From PALSA-894 sp049698215 (lineage in GTDB: Bacteria; Pseudomonadota; Alphaproteobacteria; Rhizobiales; Xanthobacteraceae), in the NCBI GenBank assembly GCA_049698215.1, contig JBAVXH010000425.1:1-19003 (forward strand): a stretch of 19,003 bases of DNA, written 5' to 3'. Positions 1-6,868 of this stretch are shown one piece after another (within the stretch, counting starts at the first letter, position 1; every line of letters begins with the position of its first letter). The position numbers were made by a program, and so were the translations under genes. The notes beneath the pieces were generated by a model. That model searched no databases and was not told where the DNA came from. It saw only the letters and a list, made by a program, of their open reading frames with translations.

Positions 1-217
1 CGCGCCGGATCAGCACCAGGCGGCGGCGTCCGTCGCCCGGCGCCGCGTCGATCACCGCCAGACGCGGCTGGCGGCCGCGCTGCGCGCCATTGCCAACGCG
101 CGCACCGCCGAAGCGGCGAATGAGCCAGAAGGTCAGGCCGATGAGGCCAAGCACGATCACGAACGCGACGACAAAGCGTACGATCAGTGATCCTTCCGCG
201 CCGAACACACTATCCAT
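1..217 (-). CDS. fliO: Flagellar biosynthesis protein FliO, partial (N-terminal 72 residues)
   Basis: FliO is a small inner-membrane protein that helps assemble the FliP/FliQ/FliR export gate of the flagellar type III secretion apparatus. The leftward frame starts at the ATG at 215-217 and runs off the window edge, so only the N-terminus is visible. It shows a short periplasmic leader, one membrane helix at about residues 13-34 ending in the typical WLIRRFGG, then a cytoplasmic stretch containing RLAVIDAA and GRRRLVLIRR, the pattern of the FliO cytoplasmic domain. It is divergent from flgB, with 257 bases between them. A GGAG lies 12 bases before the ATG, a loose ribosome site. The identification rests on this pattern and the flagellar neighbours, because the protein is short and poorly conserved. 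Confidence 0.75.
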   Translation of the reverse strand, partial: MDSVFGAEGSLIVRFVVAFVIVLGLIGLTFWLIRRFGGARVGNGAQRGRQPRLAVIDAAPGDGRRRLVLIRR

Positions 218-252
218 TGGCGGCCATACTCCACCGCTCGAGGAATTCACGC

Positions 253-277
253 TCCGGCCCGAACCTTATGGGCCGGA
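253..277. repeat. Inverted repeat (8-bp stem) in the fliO-flgB divergent region
   Basis: TCCGGCCC at 253-260 and GGGCCGGA at 270-277 form a perfect 8-bp stem with a 9-base loop. A GAATTC hexamer lies on each side, at 243-248 and 276-281. The structure would sit in the leader or promoter of the leftward fliO, 36 bases above its start codon. It could be an operator dyad or a leader hairpin. No T-run follows on either strand. Confidence 0.4.
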
Positions 278-390
278 ATTCAACAGGCTAACGAATTGTA
301 AACGGAAACGCTCATTTCGCCCAAGGGGTCGGCGCGGTCAGCATTTTCTTGGTTAACAAAGGGTAGATGAGGCCTTCGGGCGAGGTTCCC

Positions 391-409
391 TTAACGCCCC
401 ATTAACCAT
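391..409 (+). promoter_or_regulatory. CtrA-type binding site (TTAA-N7-TTAACCAT) ahead of flgB
   Basis: TTAA at 391-394 and TTAACCAT at 402-409 are separated by exactly seven bases, a perfect full CtrA recognition sequence of the TTAA-N7-TTAA(C) type used by the alphaproteobacterial cell-cycle regulator CtrA. It lies 66 bases before the flgB start codon and faces the flgB-to-cckA cluster. A further half-site, TTAAC, is at 353-357, and a weaker 6-of-8 match (CTAA-N7-TAAA) spans 288-302. CtrA control of flagellar genes is established in this class. Binding here is inferred from the motif. Confidence 0.72.
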
Positions 410-474
410 ACGCCGGGCAAAGTTTGCCTACCGCGGGCACGGCCTCTGGGCTCAGAAACGCGCGAGAAACCGCC

Positions 475-876
475 ATGGCGATATCCGATCTGCCGATCTT
501 TTCGATGCTGCGCACTCGCATGAACTGGCATCAGGAGCGCCAGCGGCTGCTCGCCGAAAACGTCGCGAATGCGGACACGCCAGGCTACCGGCCGCGCGAC
601 CTGACCCCCCTCGATTTCGGCCGTCAGGTGCAGCAGGCGAGCGGCCAGCTTCAACTGGCACTGACCGCGCCGGGGCATCTTGGCAGGGCGGGCGCAGCGG
701 GCAGCAGCTTCGCGGTAGAGCGATCAGGCAAATACGACGTGAAGCCAATGGGTAATGCGGTGAATCTCGAAGACGAGATGATGAAGGTCGCCGCCAACCA
801 GATGGACCATCAGGCCGCGATCTCGCTCTATAGCCGCAGCATGGGCCTGTTGAAGACGGCGATCGGCAAGCGCTGA
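475..876 (+). CDS. flgB: Flagellar basal-body rod protein FlgB
   Basis: FlgB is a proximal rod subunit of the flagellar basal body, exported through the flagellar type III system and joined to FlgC, FlgF and the MS-ring adaptor FliE. The 133-residue product has the usual length. The N-terminal rod signature is clear: NVANADTPGYRPRD at residues 29-42. The C-terminal helix, with MMKVAANQMDHQAAISLYSRS, is typical. An in-frame ATG at 424 exists, but the start at 475 gives the family's N-terminus (MAISDLPIF). No strong ribosome site precedes 475. It is the first gene behind the CtrA-type site, with 11 bases between its stop and flgC. Confidence 0.95.
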   Translation: MAISDLPIFSMLRTRMNWHQERQRLLAENVANADTPGYRPRDLTPLDFGRQVQQASGQLQLALTAPGHLGRAGAAGSSFAVERSGKYDVKPMGNAVNLEDEMMKVAANQMDHQAAISLYSRSMGLLKTAIGKR

Positions 877-887
877 AGGAGCACTTC

Positions 888-1298
888 ATGGATTTCCTCA
901 AATCGATGGCAATCGCGGCCTCCGGCCTGAAGGCGCAGTCCGGCCGCATGCGGGTGATCGCCGAGAACATCGCCAACGCGGATTCGACCGCGCAGCGCCC
1001 GGGCGGAGATCCCTACCGCCGCAAGATCCCGACCTTCCGCGCCGAGGTCGACCGTGCACTCGACGTGCAGACCGTCGGGATAGGACGCGTGCAGCTCGAC
1101 CAGAGCGACTTCCGCACCAAATACGAGCCCGCGCATCCGGCCGCGGATCGCAACGGTTATGTGAAATATCCGAACGTGAATTCGCTGGTCGAAATGACCG
1201 ACATGCGCGAGGCGCAGCGGTCCTACGAGGCGAACCTCAACGTCATCGGTGCGACGCGCCGCATGATCCAGCGCACCATCGAGCTGCTCAAGGCATAG
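888..1298 (+). CDS. flgC: Flagellar basal-body rod protein FlgC
   Basis: FlgC is the second proximal rod protein and polymerises with FlgB in the periplasm. The 136-residue product starts with the rod N-terminal helix (MDFLKSMAIAASGLKAQ) and has the motif AENIANADST at about residues 25-34. It ends in the conserved C-terminal coiled segment containing NSLVEMTDMREAQRSYEANL. Length and both ends fit the family. AAGGAG lies 6 bases before the ATG. The gene follows flgB by 11 bases and is surely co-transcribed with it. Confidence 0.96.
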   Translation: MDFLKSMAIAASGLKAQSGRMRVIAENIANADSTAQRPGGDPYRRKIPTFRAEVDRALDVQTVGIGRVQLDQSDFRTKYEPAHPAADRNGYVKYPNVNSLVEMTDMREAQRSYEANLNVIGATRRMIQRTIELLKA

Positions 1299-1320
1299 TC
1301 CTCAAAACTGGGAGTGACAT

Positions 1321-1638
1321 ATGGCTTCGCCGATCACTGCCGCGAACGCCTACGCAAAACTTGCGCGGCTTGCCGATCCGGGCGCCAATCCGCTGAAGGA
1401 AAAGCCAAGCGATTCGGCCGGTCCGAACTTCGGCGCGATGGTGAAGGAGGCGATCGGCTCGGTGGTCGAGGCGGGACGCAAGTCCGATGGCCAGGCGCAG
1501 GCCATGGCGGCCGGCAAGGCGAACATCGTGGATGTGGTTACGGCGGTGAGCGAAACCGAAGTGGCGGTCGAGGCGATGGTCTCGGTGCGCGACAAGGTGA
1601 TCCAGGCCTACGAGGAGATCATGAGGATGCCGATCTGA
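1321..1638 (+). CDS. fliE: Flagellar hook-basal body adaptor protein FliE
   Basis: FliE joins the MS-ring to the rod and is thought to be the first axial substrate exported. The 105-residue product matches the family's length. Its C-terminal half is diagnostic: ANIVDVVTAVSETEVAVEAM followed by VRDKVIQAYEEIMRMPI, where the last segment is the conserved helix that inserts at the MS-ring. A GGGAG lies 5 bases before the ATG. It lies 22 bases after flgC, and a 139-base gap with a palindromic repeat separates it from fliQ. Confidence 0.95.
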   Translation: MASPITAANAYAKLARLADPGANPLKEKPSDSAGPNFGAMVKEAIGSVVEAGRKSDGQAQAMAAGKANIVDVVTAVSETEVAVEAMVSVRDKVIQAYEEIMRMPI

Positions 1639-1648
1639 TGTGGGCAGC

Positions 1649-1770
1649 CCTCACCCTGAGGAGCGCGCATCGACCGCCGGACCTCATCCTGAGGAGCGCC
1701 CGGAGGGCCATGCCACAAGCGCGTTTACGCGTGTCTGCGGCGCGCTACGGCATGGCTCCTCGGAATGAGG
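1649..1770. repeat. REP-like intergenic palindrome between fliE and fliQ
   Basis: The gap starts with two 18-base direct copies of CCTCAyCCTGAGGAGCGC at 1649-1666 and 1682-1699, with one mismatch. The second copy opens an imperfect inverted repeat: CCTCAT (1682-1687), GAGGA (1691-1695) and GCCATGCC (1707-1714) pair with GGCATGGC (1749-1756), TCCTC (1757-1761) and ATGAGG (1765-1770). An 11-base insertion sits in the left arm and a small GC-rich hairpin in the loop. Rhizobiales genomes carry many such CCTCATCCTGAGGAG palindromes. It lies inside the flagellar transcript and could affect mRNA stability or expression of the genes downstream. Confidence 0.7.
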
Positions 1771-1777
1771 AAGCGTA

Positions 1778-2041
1778 ATGACCGGACCCGAAGTTCTCGA
1801 TGTCGCGCGTGACGCCATCGTCACGCTGGTGCTCGTCTCCGCGCCGCTGATGCTGGTCGGGCTGGTGGTCGGCGTCGTCATCTCGCTGTTTCAGGCGCTG
1901 ACGCAAATCCAGGAAATGACTCTGGTTTTCGTTCCAAAGATCCTGGCGATCTTCGTCGCCATGTTGGTCGCGCTGCCGTTCATGGGCGATGTGCTGCAGG
2001 GACACATGACGCGGCTCGCCGCGCGCATCGTCGGGGGATAG
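1778..2041 (+). CDS. fliQ: Flagellar export gate protein FliQ
   Basis: FliQ is a small inner-membrane subunit of the FliP5Q4R1 export gate. The 87-residue product has the standard length and two membrane helices, about residues 15-38 and 50-72. Between and around them are the conserved ISLFQALTQIQEMTL and FVPKILAIF stretches. GAATGAGGAAG precedes the ATG, with GAGGAA serving as ribosome site. That ribosome site lies in the right arm of the REP-like palindrome, so the structure could mask it. fliR follows 16 bases later. Confidence 0.96.
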   Translation: MTGPEVLDVARDAIVTLVLVSAPLMLVGLVVGVVISLFQALTQIQEMTLVFVPKILAIFVAMLVALPFMGDVLQGHMTRLAARIVGG

Positions 2042-2057
2042 CCGGCGCGCAGGACAA

Positions 2058-2828
2058 ATGCAGCTCAACGTCTCCTTCCTGCCCGCCTACGGCGCCGCCT
2101 TCATTCTGATGTTTGCGCGCATCGGCACCATGATCATGCTGCTGCCGGGGCTGGGCGAGATGAGCGTACCGGCACGCGTGCGTCTCACCATCGCGCTGGT
2201 GCTCACCTTCGTGCTGTTTCCGCTGCACCGTGCAGGCTACACGATCGACTTGCGTTCGCCCGGTCCGGTAATCGTTGCGCTCGGGCAGGAACTGGCGATC
2301 GGCGTGGTGCTGGGTCTGACCGCGCGGCTGACGATCTCCGCGCTGCAAGTCGCAGGCTCGGTGATCGCGCAGCAGTTGGGCCTCGGATTTGTCACCGCGA
2401 TCGACCCGACCCAAGGACAACAGGGCCTGATTCTCGGAAACTTCCTGACGCTGCTCGGCGTCACGCTGATCTTCGCCACCGACCTGCACCACCTCGTCAT
2501 CGCCGGGCTTCATGACAGCTACCGCCTGTTCCAGCCGGGCGAGGTGCCCGTCGCGGCCGATGTTGCCACGCTGGTGACCAACACCGTCAGTGGCGCCTTC
2601 CGGGTCGGAATCCAGCTTTCAGCTCCGTTCCTGGTGTTCGGCCTCGTGTTCAACATCGCGCTGGGCGTGCTGTCGCGGCTGATGCCGCAGATGCAGGTGT
2701 ACTTCGTCGCGGTGCCGCTCTCGATCATGATCGGCTTCCTGATCCTCCTCATCGTGGTCGGCGCCATGATGACGAGTTTCCTCACCTATGTCGGCGGCGT
2801 GCTGCGCCTGCTCGCGCCCTATTCGTAA
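2058..2828 (+). CDS. fliR: Flagellar export gate protein FliR
   Basis: FliR is the single-copy subunit that completes the FliP/Q/R export gate in the inner membrane. The 256-residue product has about six hydrophobic segments and the family pattern: FARIGTMIMLLPGLGEMSVPARVRL near residues 20-45, GLGFVTAIDPTQGQ around 114-127, and LGVLSRLMPQMQVYFVAVPL near 202-221. Length is normal. AGGA lies 5 bases before the ATG. The gene is 16 bases after fliQ and 9 bases before flhB. Confidence 0.96.
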   Translation: MQLNVSFLPAYGAAFILMFARIGTMIMLLPGLGEMSVPARVRLTIALVLTFVLFPLHRAGYTIDLRSPGPVIVALGQELAIGVVLGLTARLTISALQVAGSVIAQQLGLGFVTAIDPTQGQQGLILGNFLTLLGVTLIFATDLHHLVIAGLHDSYRLFQPGEVPVAADVATLVTNTVSGAFRVGIQLSAPFLVFGLVFNIALGVLSRLMPQMQVYFVAVPLSIMIGFLILLIVVGAMMTSFLTYVGGVLRLLAPYS

Positions 2829-2837
2829 GGCTCGCAC

Positions 2838-3908
2838 GTGGCCGACGAACGCGACGAGACCGAACGATCCGAAGACCCGACGCAAAAGCGGCTCGACGAG
2901 GCGCTTGAGCGCGGCGATGTAGCCAAGAGCCAGGAAGTCAACACCTGGTTCGTGCTCGCCGGGGCGACGCTGATCCTCTTGTCCTTTTCGGGCTCGATGA
3001 GCACGGACGTCACCAGGATCCTCGGCGGTCTGATCGGGCAGGCGCACAACATTCCAGTCGATGGACGCGGTCTCCTGCACACGATGCAGACGCTCGGGCT
3101 CCAGACGATCGCCGCGGTTGCGGTGCCGTTCGTGCTGCTCGTGCTCGCTGCGATCGCCGGCAACATGGTGCAGCACCGTCTTGTGTGGTCCGCCGAGCAG
3201 CTCAAGCCGAAGCTCGCCAAGATCTCGCCTGGCGCCGGCTTCAAGCGGCTGTTCTCCAAGATCGCGATCGCCAATTTCGTCAAAGGCCTGATCAAGCTCG
3301 GTCTGATCGGCGCCGTGATGGCCGGGCTGCTGTGGCCGAAGCGCGATCAGCTTGATGTCCTGGTCACCATGGACCCGGCGGCCATCCTCGCTCTGACGCG
3401 AACGCTGTCGCTGGAAATGCTCGGTACGGTCGTCGCGATCCTCGCGATCGTGGCGGCGGCGGATTATCTCTTTCAGTACCGCCAATGGTACGAGCGGCAG
3501 AAGATGTCGGTCCGTGAACTGAAAGAGGAGTTCAAGCAGACCGAAGGCGATCCGGCGATCAAGGCCAAGATCCGCCAGTTGCGGCAGACCCGGATGCGCA
3601 AGCGCATGATGGCCGCGGTGCCGAAGGCCTCGGTCATCATCACCAACCCGACCCACTATGCGATCGCCCTGCAGTACGAGCGGGGCATGAACGCGCCGAT
3701 TTGTCTCGCCAAGGGCATCGACAGCATCGCGCTGAAAATCCGCGAGGTGGCGGCCGAGCACCGCATCCCGGTGGTCGAAAACCCGCCGCTGGCGCGCGCC
3801 CTGCACGCGACTGTCGAGATCGACGAGGAGGTGCCGCCCGAGCACTACAAGGCGGTGGCCGAGGTCATCGGCTACGTGATGCGGCTGCGGGGCGCCGTAC
3901 GCCACTAA
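2838..3908 (+). CDS. flhB: Flagellar export switch protein FlhB
   Basis: FlhB sits at the export gate and switches substrate specificity from rod/hook proteins to filament proteins. The 356-residue product begins with GTG at 2838, nine bases after fliR, with AAGG upstream. The N-terminus has the typical ERSEDPTQKRLDEALERGDV. Four membrane helices follow, at about 37-55, 88-110, 145-166 and 188-212. The cytoplasmic domain contains the self-cleavage motif NPTH at residues 270-273 within SVIITNPTHYAIAL, and ends with IPVVENPPLARAL. All features needed for autocleavage are present. Confidence 0.97.
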   Translation: MADERDETERSEDPTQKRLDEALERGDVAKSQEVNTWFVLAGATLILLSFSGSMSTDVTRILGGLIGQAHNIPVDGRGLLHTMQTLGLQTIAAVAVPFVLLVLAAIAGNMVQHRLVWSAEQLKPKLAKISPGAGFKRLFSKIAIANFVKGLIKLGLIGAVMAGLLWPKRDQLDVLVTMDPAAILALTRTLSLEMLGTVVAILAIVAAADYLFQYRQWYERQKMSVRELKEEFKQTEGDPAIKAKIRQLRQTRMRKRMMAAVPKASVIITNPTHYAIALQYERGMNAPICLAKGIDSIALKIREVAAEHRIPVVENPPLARALHATVEIDEEVPPEHYKAVAEVIGYVMRLRGAVRH

Positions 3909-3939
3909 GGAAACGAGCGGAACCGGCGCTCCCGCCCCT

Positions 3940-3958
3940 TGCGCGGCGCGCGCGCAAC
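3940..3958. repeat. GC-rich hairpin between flhB and cckA
   Basis: TTGCGCG (3940-3946) and CGCGCAA (3952-3958) form a 7-bp stem with a 5-base loop, 31 bases after the flhB stop. No T-run follows, so it is not a convincing intrinsic terminator. It may mark partial uncoupling of cckA from the flagellar operon. The rest of the 105-base gap shows no clear promoter. Confidence 0.3.
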
Positions 3959-4013
3959 GACACACTTGGCAGGTGATTCGCGCGGCGAAACAGGCGCACA
4001 ATAGGACGCGAGC

Positions 4014-6563
4014 ATGGCGGCGCAGGACGTGAGCGAGAATCGCAGGGCGGTCGACCGGAGCGGCGAGCGGGGCGGCAGCATCGGCCTGGTGCTTGCGGTG
4101 GCGTTGCTGCTGGTCGGCTCGGTGATCGCGCTGCTCTTCATCGGGCGCACCAACGCGCAGCCCTACATTCTGACGCTGCTCTCGGCACTTGCCGTGATCG
4201 GCGTGTTCTCGCTCTTTGCCGGCGCGGCCGGCATCCTGCGGCTCGCGGGTCGGGAGACGAAGGACACGTTTCTCGATGCGCTGCCGGCGACCGCGCCGGA
4301 CGGTATCGTAGTCACCGACCAGAACGGCCGCCTCGTCTACGCCAATCCGGCCTATCTCAAGCTGGTCGATGCGGTCGATGCCGACGATGTGCGTCCGGTC
4401 GAGCGCGTGTTCGTCGGCGATCCCCAGGTCTCGGAGGCGATCTACCGGCTCGCCAAGGCCTCGCGCGAGGGGCGGCCTTTGCAGGAAGAAGTGCGCGTGC
4501 CGGCCGCCGAGGGCGGCGAAGTGCGCTGGCTGCGGTTCCGCGTACGACCTCTGCAAGAGGCGGGCCCCTACGCGCGTTGGACGACGTGGACCGTGGGCGA
4601 CGTGACGCGCGACCGCGCGCGGCAGGAAGACTTCTTCGTCGAGCTGCGCGACGCGATCGACTTCCTCGATCACGCTCCCGTCGGCTTCTTCTCGGTCGAT
4701 TCGAAGGGGAAGGTCAGCTACATCAACGCGACGCTTGCAGCCTGGCTCGATTACGACCTCGCGCAGGTCGGCTCGGGCGACCTGAAGGTCACCGACATCG
4801 TGGTGGGCGAGGGAGGCGCGCTGCTCGCGCCGGTGCCGGGCGAGCCGGGCAACGTCAAGACCGACGTTCACGACATCGATCTCAAGACACGCGGTGGCCG
4901 CACGGTGCCGATGCGGCTCTATCACAAGGTCGCATTCGCGGCCGACGGAACGCCGGGTGGCTCGCGCACCGTGGTGCTGAGCCGCGCGCGCGAGGAAGTG
5001 GCCGATCCCGCGCGCACGGCCGAAGTGCGCTTCGTGCGCTTCTTCCACAACACGCCGATGGCGATCGCGACGGTCGACAAGGCGGGCAAGATCGCGCGCG
5101 CCAATGCACCGTTCGTACGGCTCCAGCACGGCGTGCTCAAGGGCGAGGCGCTGCCCTCCGAGGGCCGCTCGATCCTTACCCTGGTTGCCGAGCAGGACCG
5201 CGCCGCGGTCGAAGCCGCGATTCGCAAGGCCGCGGACGGGCAGGGGGACATTGCGCCGGTCGACGTGGCGCTTGCCGGCGAGGGTAATCGTTCGGCACGC
5301 TTCTATGTCTCTGCCGTCGAGGATGACGCGGCAGAAGGCGAAGCCGCGATCGTCTACACGATCGAGACGACCGAGGTGCGTGATCTCGAAAAGCAAGTCG
5401 CGCAGGTGCAGAAGATGGACACCGTCGGTCAGCTCGCCGGCGGCATCGCGCACGACTTCAACAATGTGCTTTCCGCCATCATGATGGCGACGGATTTCCT
5501 GCTCAACGCGCACAAGCCGACCGATCCCTCGTTCGGCGACATCATGCAGATCAAGCAGAATGCCAATCGCGCCGCGAGCCTGGTGCGGCATCTGCTCGCA
5601 TTCTCGCGCCGCCAGACCTTGCGGCCGCAGGTGCTCGATTTCGGCGAGACGCTCTCCGACCTCACCATCCTGCTGCGGCGGTTGCTCGGTGAAAAGGTGA
5701 CGCTCGAAATGGTGCACGGGCGCGACTTGTGGCCCGTGAAGGCCGACGTGTCGCAACTCGAGCAGGTCGTCGTGAATCTTGCGGTAAATGCGCGCGACGC
5801 CATGCCGAAGGGCGGCAAGCTCACCGTGCGCACCGCGAACCTCACCGCGGAGGAATGCAAGGCGCTGCCCTACAAGCCGCTGCCGGCGGCGGACTATGTC
5901 ACGGTCGACGTGAAGGATACCGGCACCGGCATTCCACGCGAGATCATCGACAAGATCTTCGAGCCGTTCTTCACCACCAAGGAAACCGGCAAGGGAACGG
6001 GCCTCGGCCTCTCGACGGTCTATGGCATTGTCAAGCAGACCAATGGCTATGTGTTCGTAGATTCGGTGGTGGGCGAGGGCACCACCTTCCGGATCTTCCT
6101 GCCGCGCCACATCCCGGTCGCGGGCGAAGTCGCCGAACCCGCGCAGGCCGACAGGCCCGCGCAAGCGAAAGCCGCCGCCGATTTGACAGGCAGCGGCACG
6201 ATCCTGCTGGTCGAGGACGAGGAGGGGCTGCGTGGGCTGAATGCGCGCGGGCTAACTTCGCGCGGCTACAAGGTGCTCGAGGCCGGGAACGGCCTGGAAG
6301 CGATCGAGGTGATCGAGAAATGTGGTGGCGATGTCGACCTTGTCGTCTCCGACGTTGTCATGCCCGAGATGGATGGGCCAACGCTCGCGAAGGAATTGCG
6401 TACGCGCAATCCGAACCTGAAGATCATCTTCGTGTCGGGTTATGCTGAGGACGCATTCGAGAAGCACTTGCCCGACGACCAGCAGGGAAGCTTTCAGTTT
6501 CTTGCGAAGCCGTTCACGCTCAAACAACTCGTCGCTATTGTGAAAGACACAATGGCCGCGTGA
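4014..6563 (+). CDS. cckA: Hybrid sensor histidine kinase CckA
   Basis: CckA is the bifunctional cell-cycle kinase/phosphatase that passes phosphate through ChpT to CtrA and CpdR. The 849-residue product has two membrane helices near residues 22-44 and 51-78, then PAS-type sensor regions at about 85-200, 210-330 and 338-455. The HisKA H-box LAGGIAHDFNNVLSAIM has the phosphoacceptor His at 480. The ATPase domain has the N-box NLAVNARDAM (588-597), DTGTGI (635-640) and GTGLGLSTVYGIV. The C-terminal receiver domain, from about 728, has the acidic pair ED 734-735, phosphoacceptor Asp 780 and Lys 832. Order and length fit CckA. AGGA precedes the ATG. It follows flhB by 105 bases on the same strand and is the last gene before a strong terminator. 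Confidence 0.93.
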   Translation: MAAQDVSENRRAVDRSGERGGSIGLVLAVALLLVGSVIALLFIGRTNAQPYILTLLSALAVIGVFSLFAGAAGILRLAGRETKDTFLDALPATAPDGIVVTDQNGRLVYANPAYLKLVDAVDADDVRPVERVFVGDPQVSEAIYRLAKASREGRPLQEEVRVPAAEGGEVRWLRFRVRPLQEAGPYARWTTWTVGDVTRDRARQEDFFVELRDAIDFLDHAPVGFFSVDSKGKVSYINATLAAWLDYDLAQVGSGDLKVTDIVVGEGGALLAPVPGEPGNVKTDVHDIDLKTRGGRTVPMRLYHKVAFAADGTPGGSRTVVLSRAREEVADPARTAEVRFVRFFHNTPMAIATVDKAGKIARANAPFVRLQHGVLKGEALPSEGRSILTLVAEQDRAAVEAAIRKAADGQGDIAPVDVALAGEGNRSARFYVSAVEDDAAEGEAAIVYTIETTEVRDLEKQVAQVQKMDTVGQLAGGIAHDFNNVLSAIMMATDFLLNAHKPTDPSFGDIMQIKQNANRAASLVRHLLAFSRRQTLRPQVLDFGETLSDLTILLRRLLGEKVTLEMVHGRDLWPVKADVSQLEQVVVNLAVNARDAMPKGGKLTVRTANLTAEECKALPYKPLPAADYVTVDVKDTGTGIPREIIDKIFEPFFTTKETGKGTGLGLSTVYGIVKQTNGYVFVDSVVGEGTTFRIFLPRHIPVAGEVAEPAQADRPAQAKAAADLTGSGTILLVEDEEGLRGLNARGLTSRGYKVLEAGNGLEAIEVIEKCGGDVDLVVSDVVMPEMDGPTLAKELRTRNPNLKIIFVSGYAEDAFEKHLPDDQQGSFQFLAKPFTLKQLVAIVKDTMAA

Positions 6564-6595
6564 CTCGATTGCCGGCTGTCACCGGCAATCGAGTC
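6562..6595 (+). terminator. Intrinsic terminator of the flagellar-cckA cluster
   Basis: A perfect 14-bp inverted repeat has arms GACTCGATTGCCGG at 6562-6575 and CCGGCAATCGAGTC at 6582-6595, a 6-base loop and a short TGTTTG tract. The left arm contains the last two bases of the cckA stop codon, so the hairpin folds directly at the end of the reading frame. The T-run is weak, but the stem is strong. On the other strand it lies beyond the end of the leftward DUF3309 gene and could end that transcript too. Confidence 0.8.
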
Positions 6596-6618
6596 TGTTT
6601 GTGGATGGACACGCGACG

Positions 6619-6774
6619 TTAGACGCGTCCGGTCAGCGCCAGGATCAGCACGACGACCAGGACTACGCCAAGAAGTCCGGAGGGGCCATAGCCCCAGCCG
6701 CGACTGTGGGGCCAGCTCGGAATCGCGCCGACCACGAGCAGGATCAAGACAATCAATAGGACAGTGCTAAGCAT
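6619..6774 (-). CDS. Small DUF3309-family membrane protein
   Basis: This 51-residue frame begins MLSTVLLIVLILLVVGAIP and ends GLLGVVLVVVLILALTGRV. Two hydrophobic segments flank the conserved SWPHSRGWGYGPSG turn that marks the DUF3309 family, a small integral membrane family frequent in Hyphomicrobiales and without a defined biochemical role. Its length is normal for the family. It is downstream of the GST gene on the same strand but has its own sigma-EcfG-type promoter match at 6828-6852, which would give a leader of roughly 45-50 bases with a GC-rich hairpin. Regulation by the general stress response is therefore likely. No strong ribosome site is seen; GGGCGGCCC precedes the ATG. Confidence 0.85.
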   Translation of the reverse strand: MLSTVLLIVLILLVVGAIPSWPHSRGWGYGPSGLLGVVLVVVLILALTGRV

Positions 6775-6780
6775 GGGCCG

Positions 6781-6839
6781 CCCTCATGGGTTTGCGCGCG
6801 CCTTCGGCGCGCTTCCTTCACCCTGAGAACGTATGAGGG
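6781..6839. repeat. REP-like palindrome in the DUF3309 leader
   Basis: CCCTCAT at 6781-6787 pairs with ATGAGGG at 6833-6839. Inside is a tight hairpin, GCGCGCC (6796-6802), loop TTC, GGCGCGC (6806-6812). The stretch TCACCCTGAG at 6818-6827 also occurs at 1651-1660 in the fliE-fliQ palindrome, so both probably belong to one dispersed repeat family. In this copy the right arm overlaps the spacer of the EcfG-type promoter. Confidence 0.55.
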
Positions 6840-6852
6840 GAACAGAAGTTCC
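6828..6852 (-). promoter_or_regulatory. Sigma-EcfG-type general stress promoter (GGAAC-N16-CGTT)
   Basis: On the minus strand GGAAC (6852-6848) and CGTT (6831-6828) are separated by exactly 16 bases, the consensus and spacing of the alphaproteobacterial general stress sigma factor EcfG. The -10-like element lies 53 bases upstream of the DUF3309 start codon and in the same orientation. The -35 element is also the arm of a small dyad, GGGAAC at 6838-6843 and GTTCCC at 6848-6853, so part of the match could come from a hairpin that follows the GST gene. Confidence 0.65.
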
Positions 6853-6868
6853 CTGGCCGGCTCGCCAG

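Noticed and set aside
90..356. An 88-codon plus-strand frame at the left edge
   Set aside because: It is antisense to the recognisable fliO N-terminus and then crosses the regulatory region; its translation has no pattern.
1314..1778. A 154-codon plus-strand frame overlapping fliE in another phase
   Set aside because: Its Gly/Arg-rich translation is a frame shadow of fliE that runs on into the palindromic repeat.
2619..6164. A 1181-codon open frame on the minus strand opposite fliR, flhB and cckA
   Set aside because: Its product is rich in Arg, His, Asp and Gln without domain patterns, and the opposite strand encodes three clearly recognisable proteins. Long antisense frames are a known effect of high GC third positions.
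6562..6595. GANTC (CcrM methylation) sites in both arms of the cckA terminator, and one at 3975-3979
   Set aside because: GANTC sites are frequent by chance and those in the terminator arise automatically from the inverted repeat; they are not at a promoter that would give them a role.
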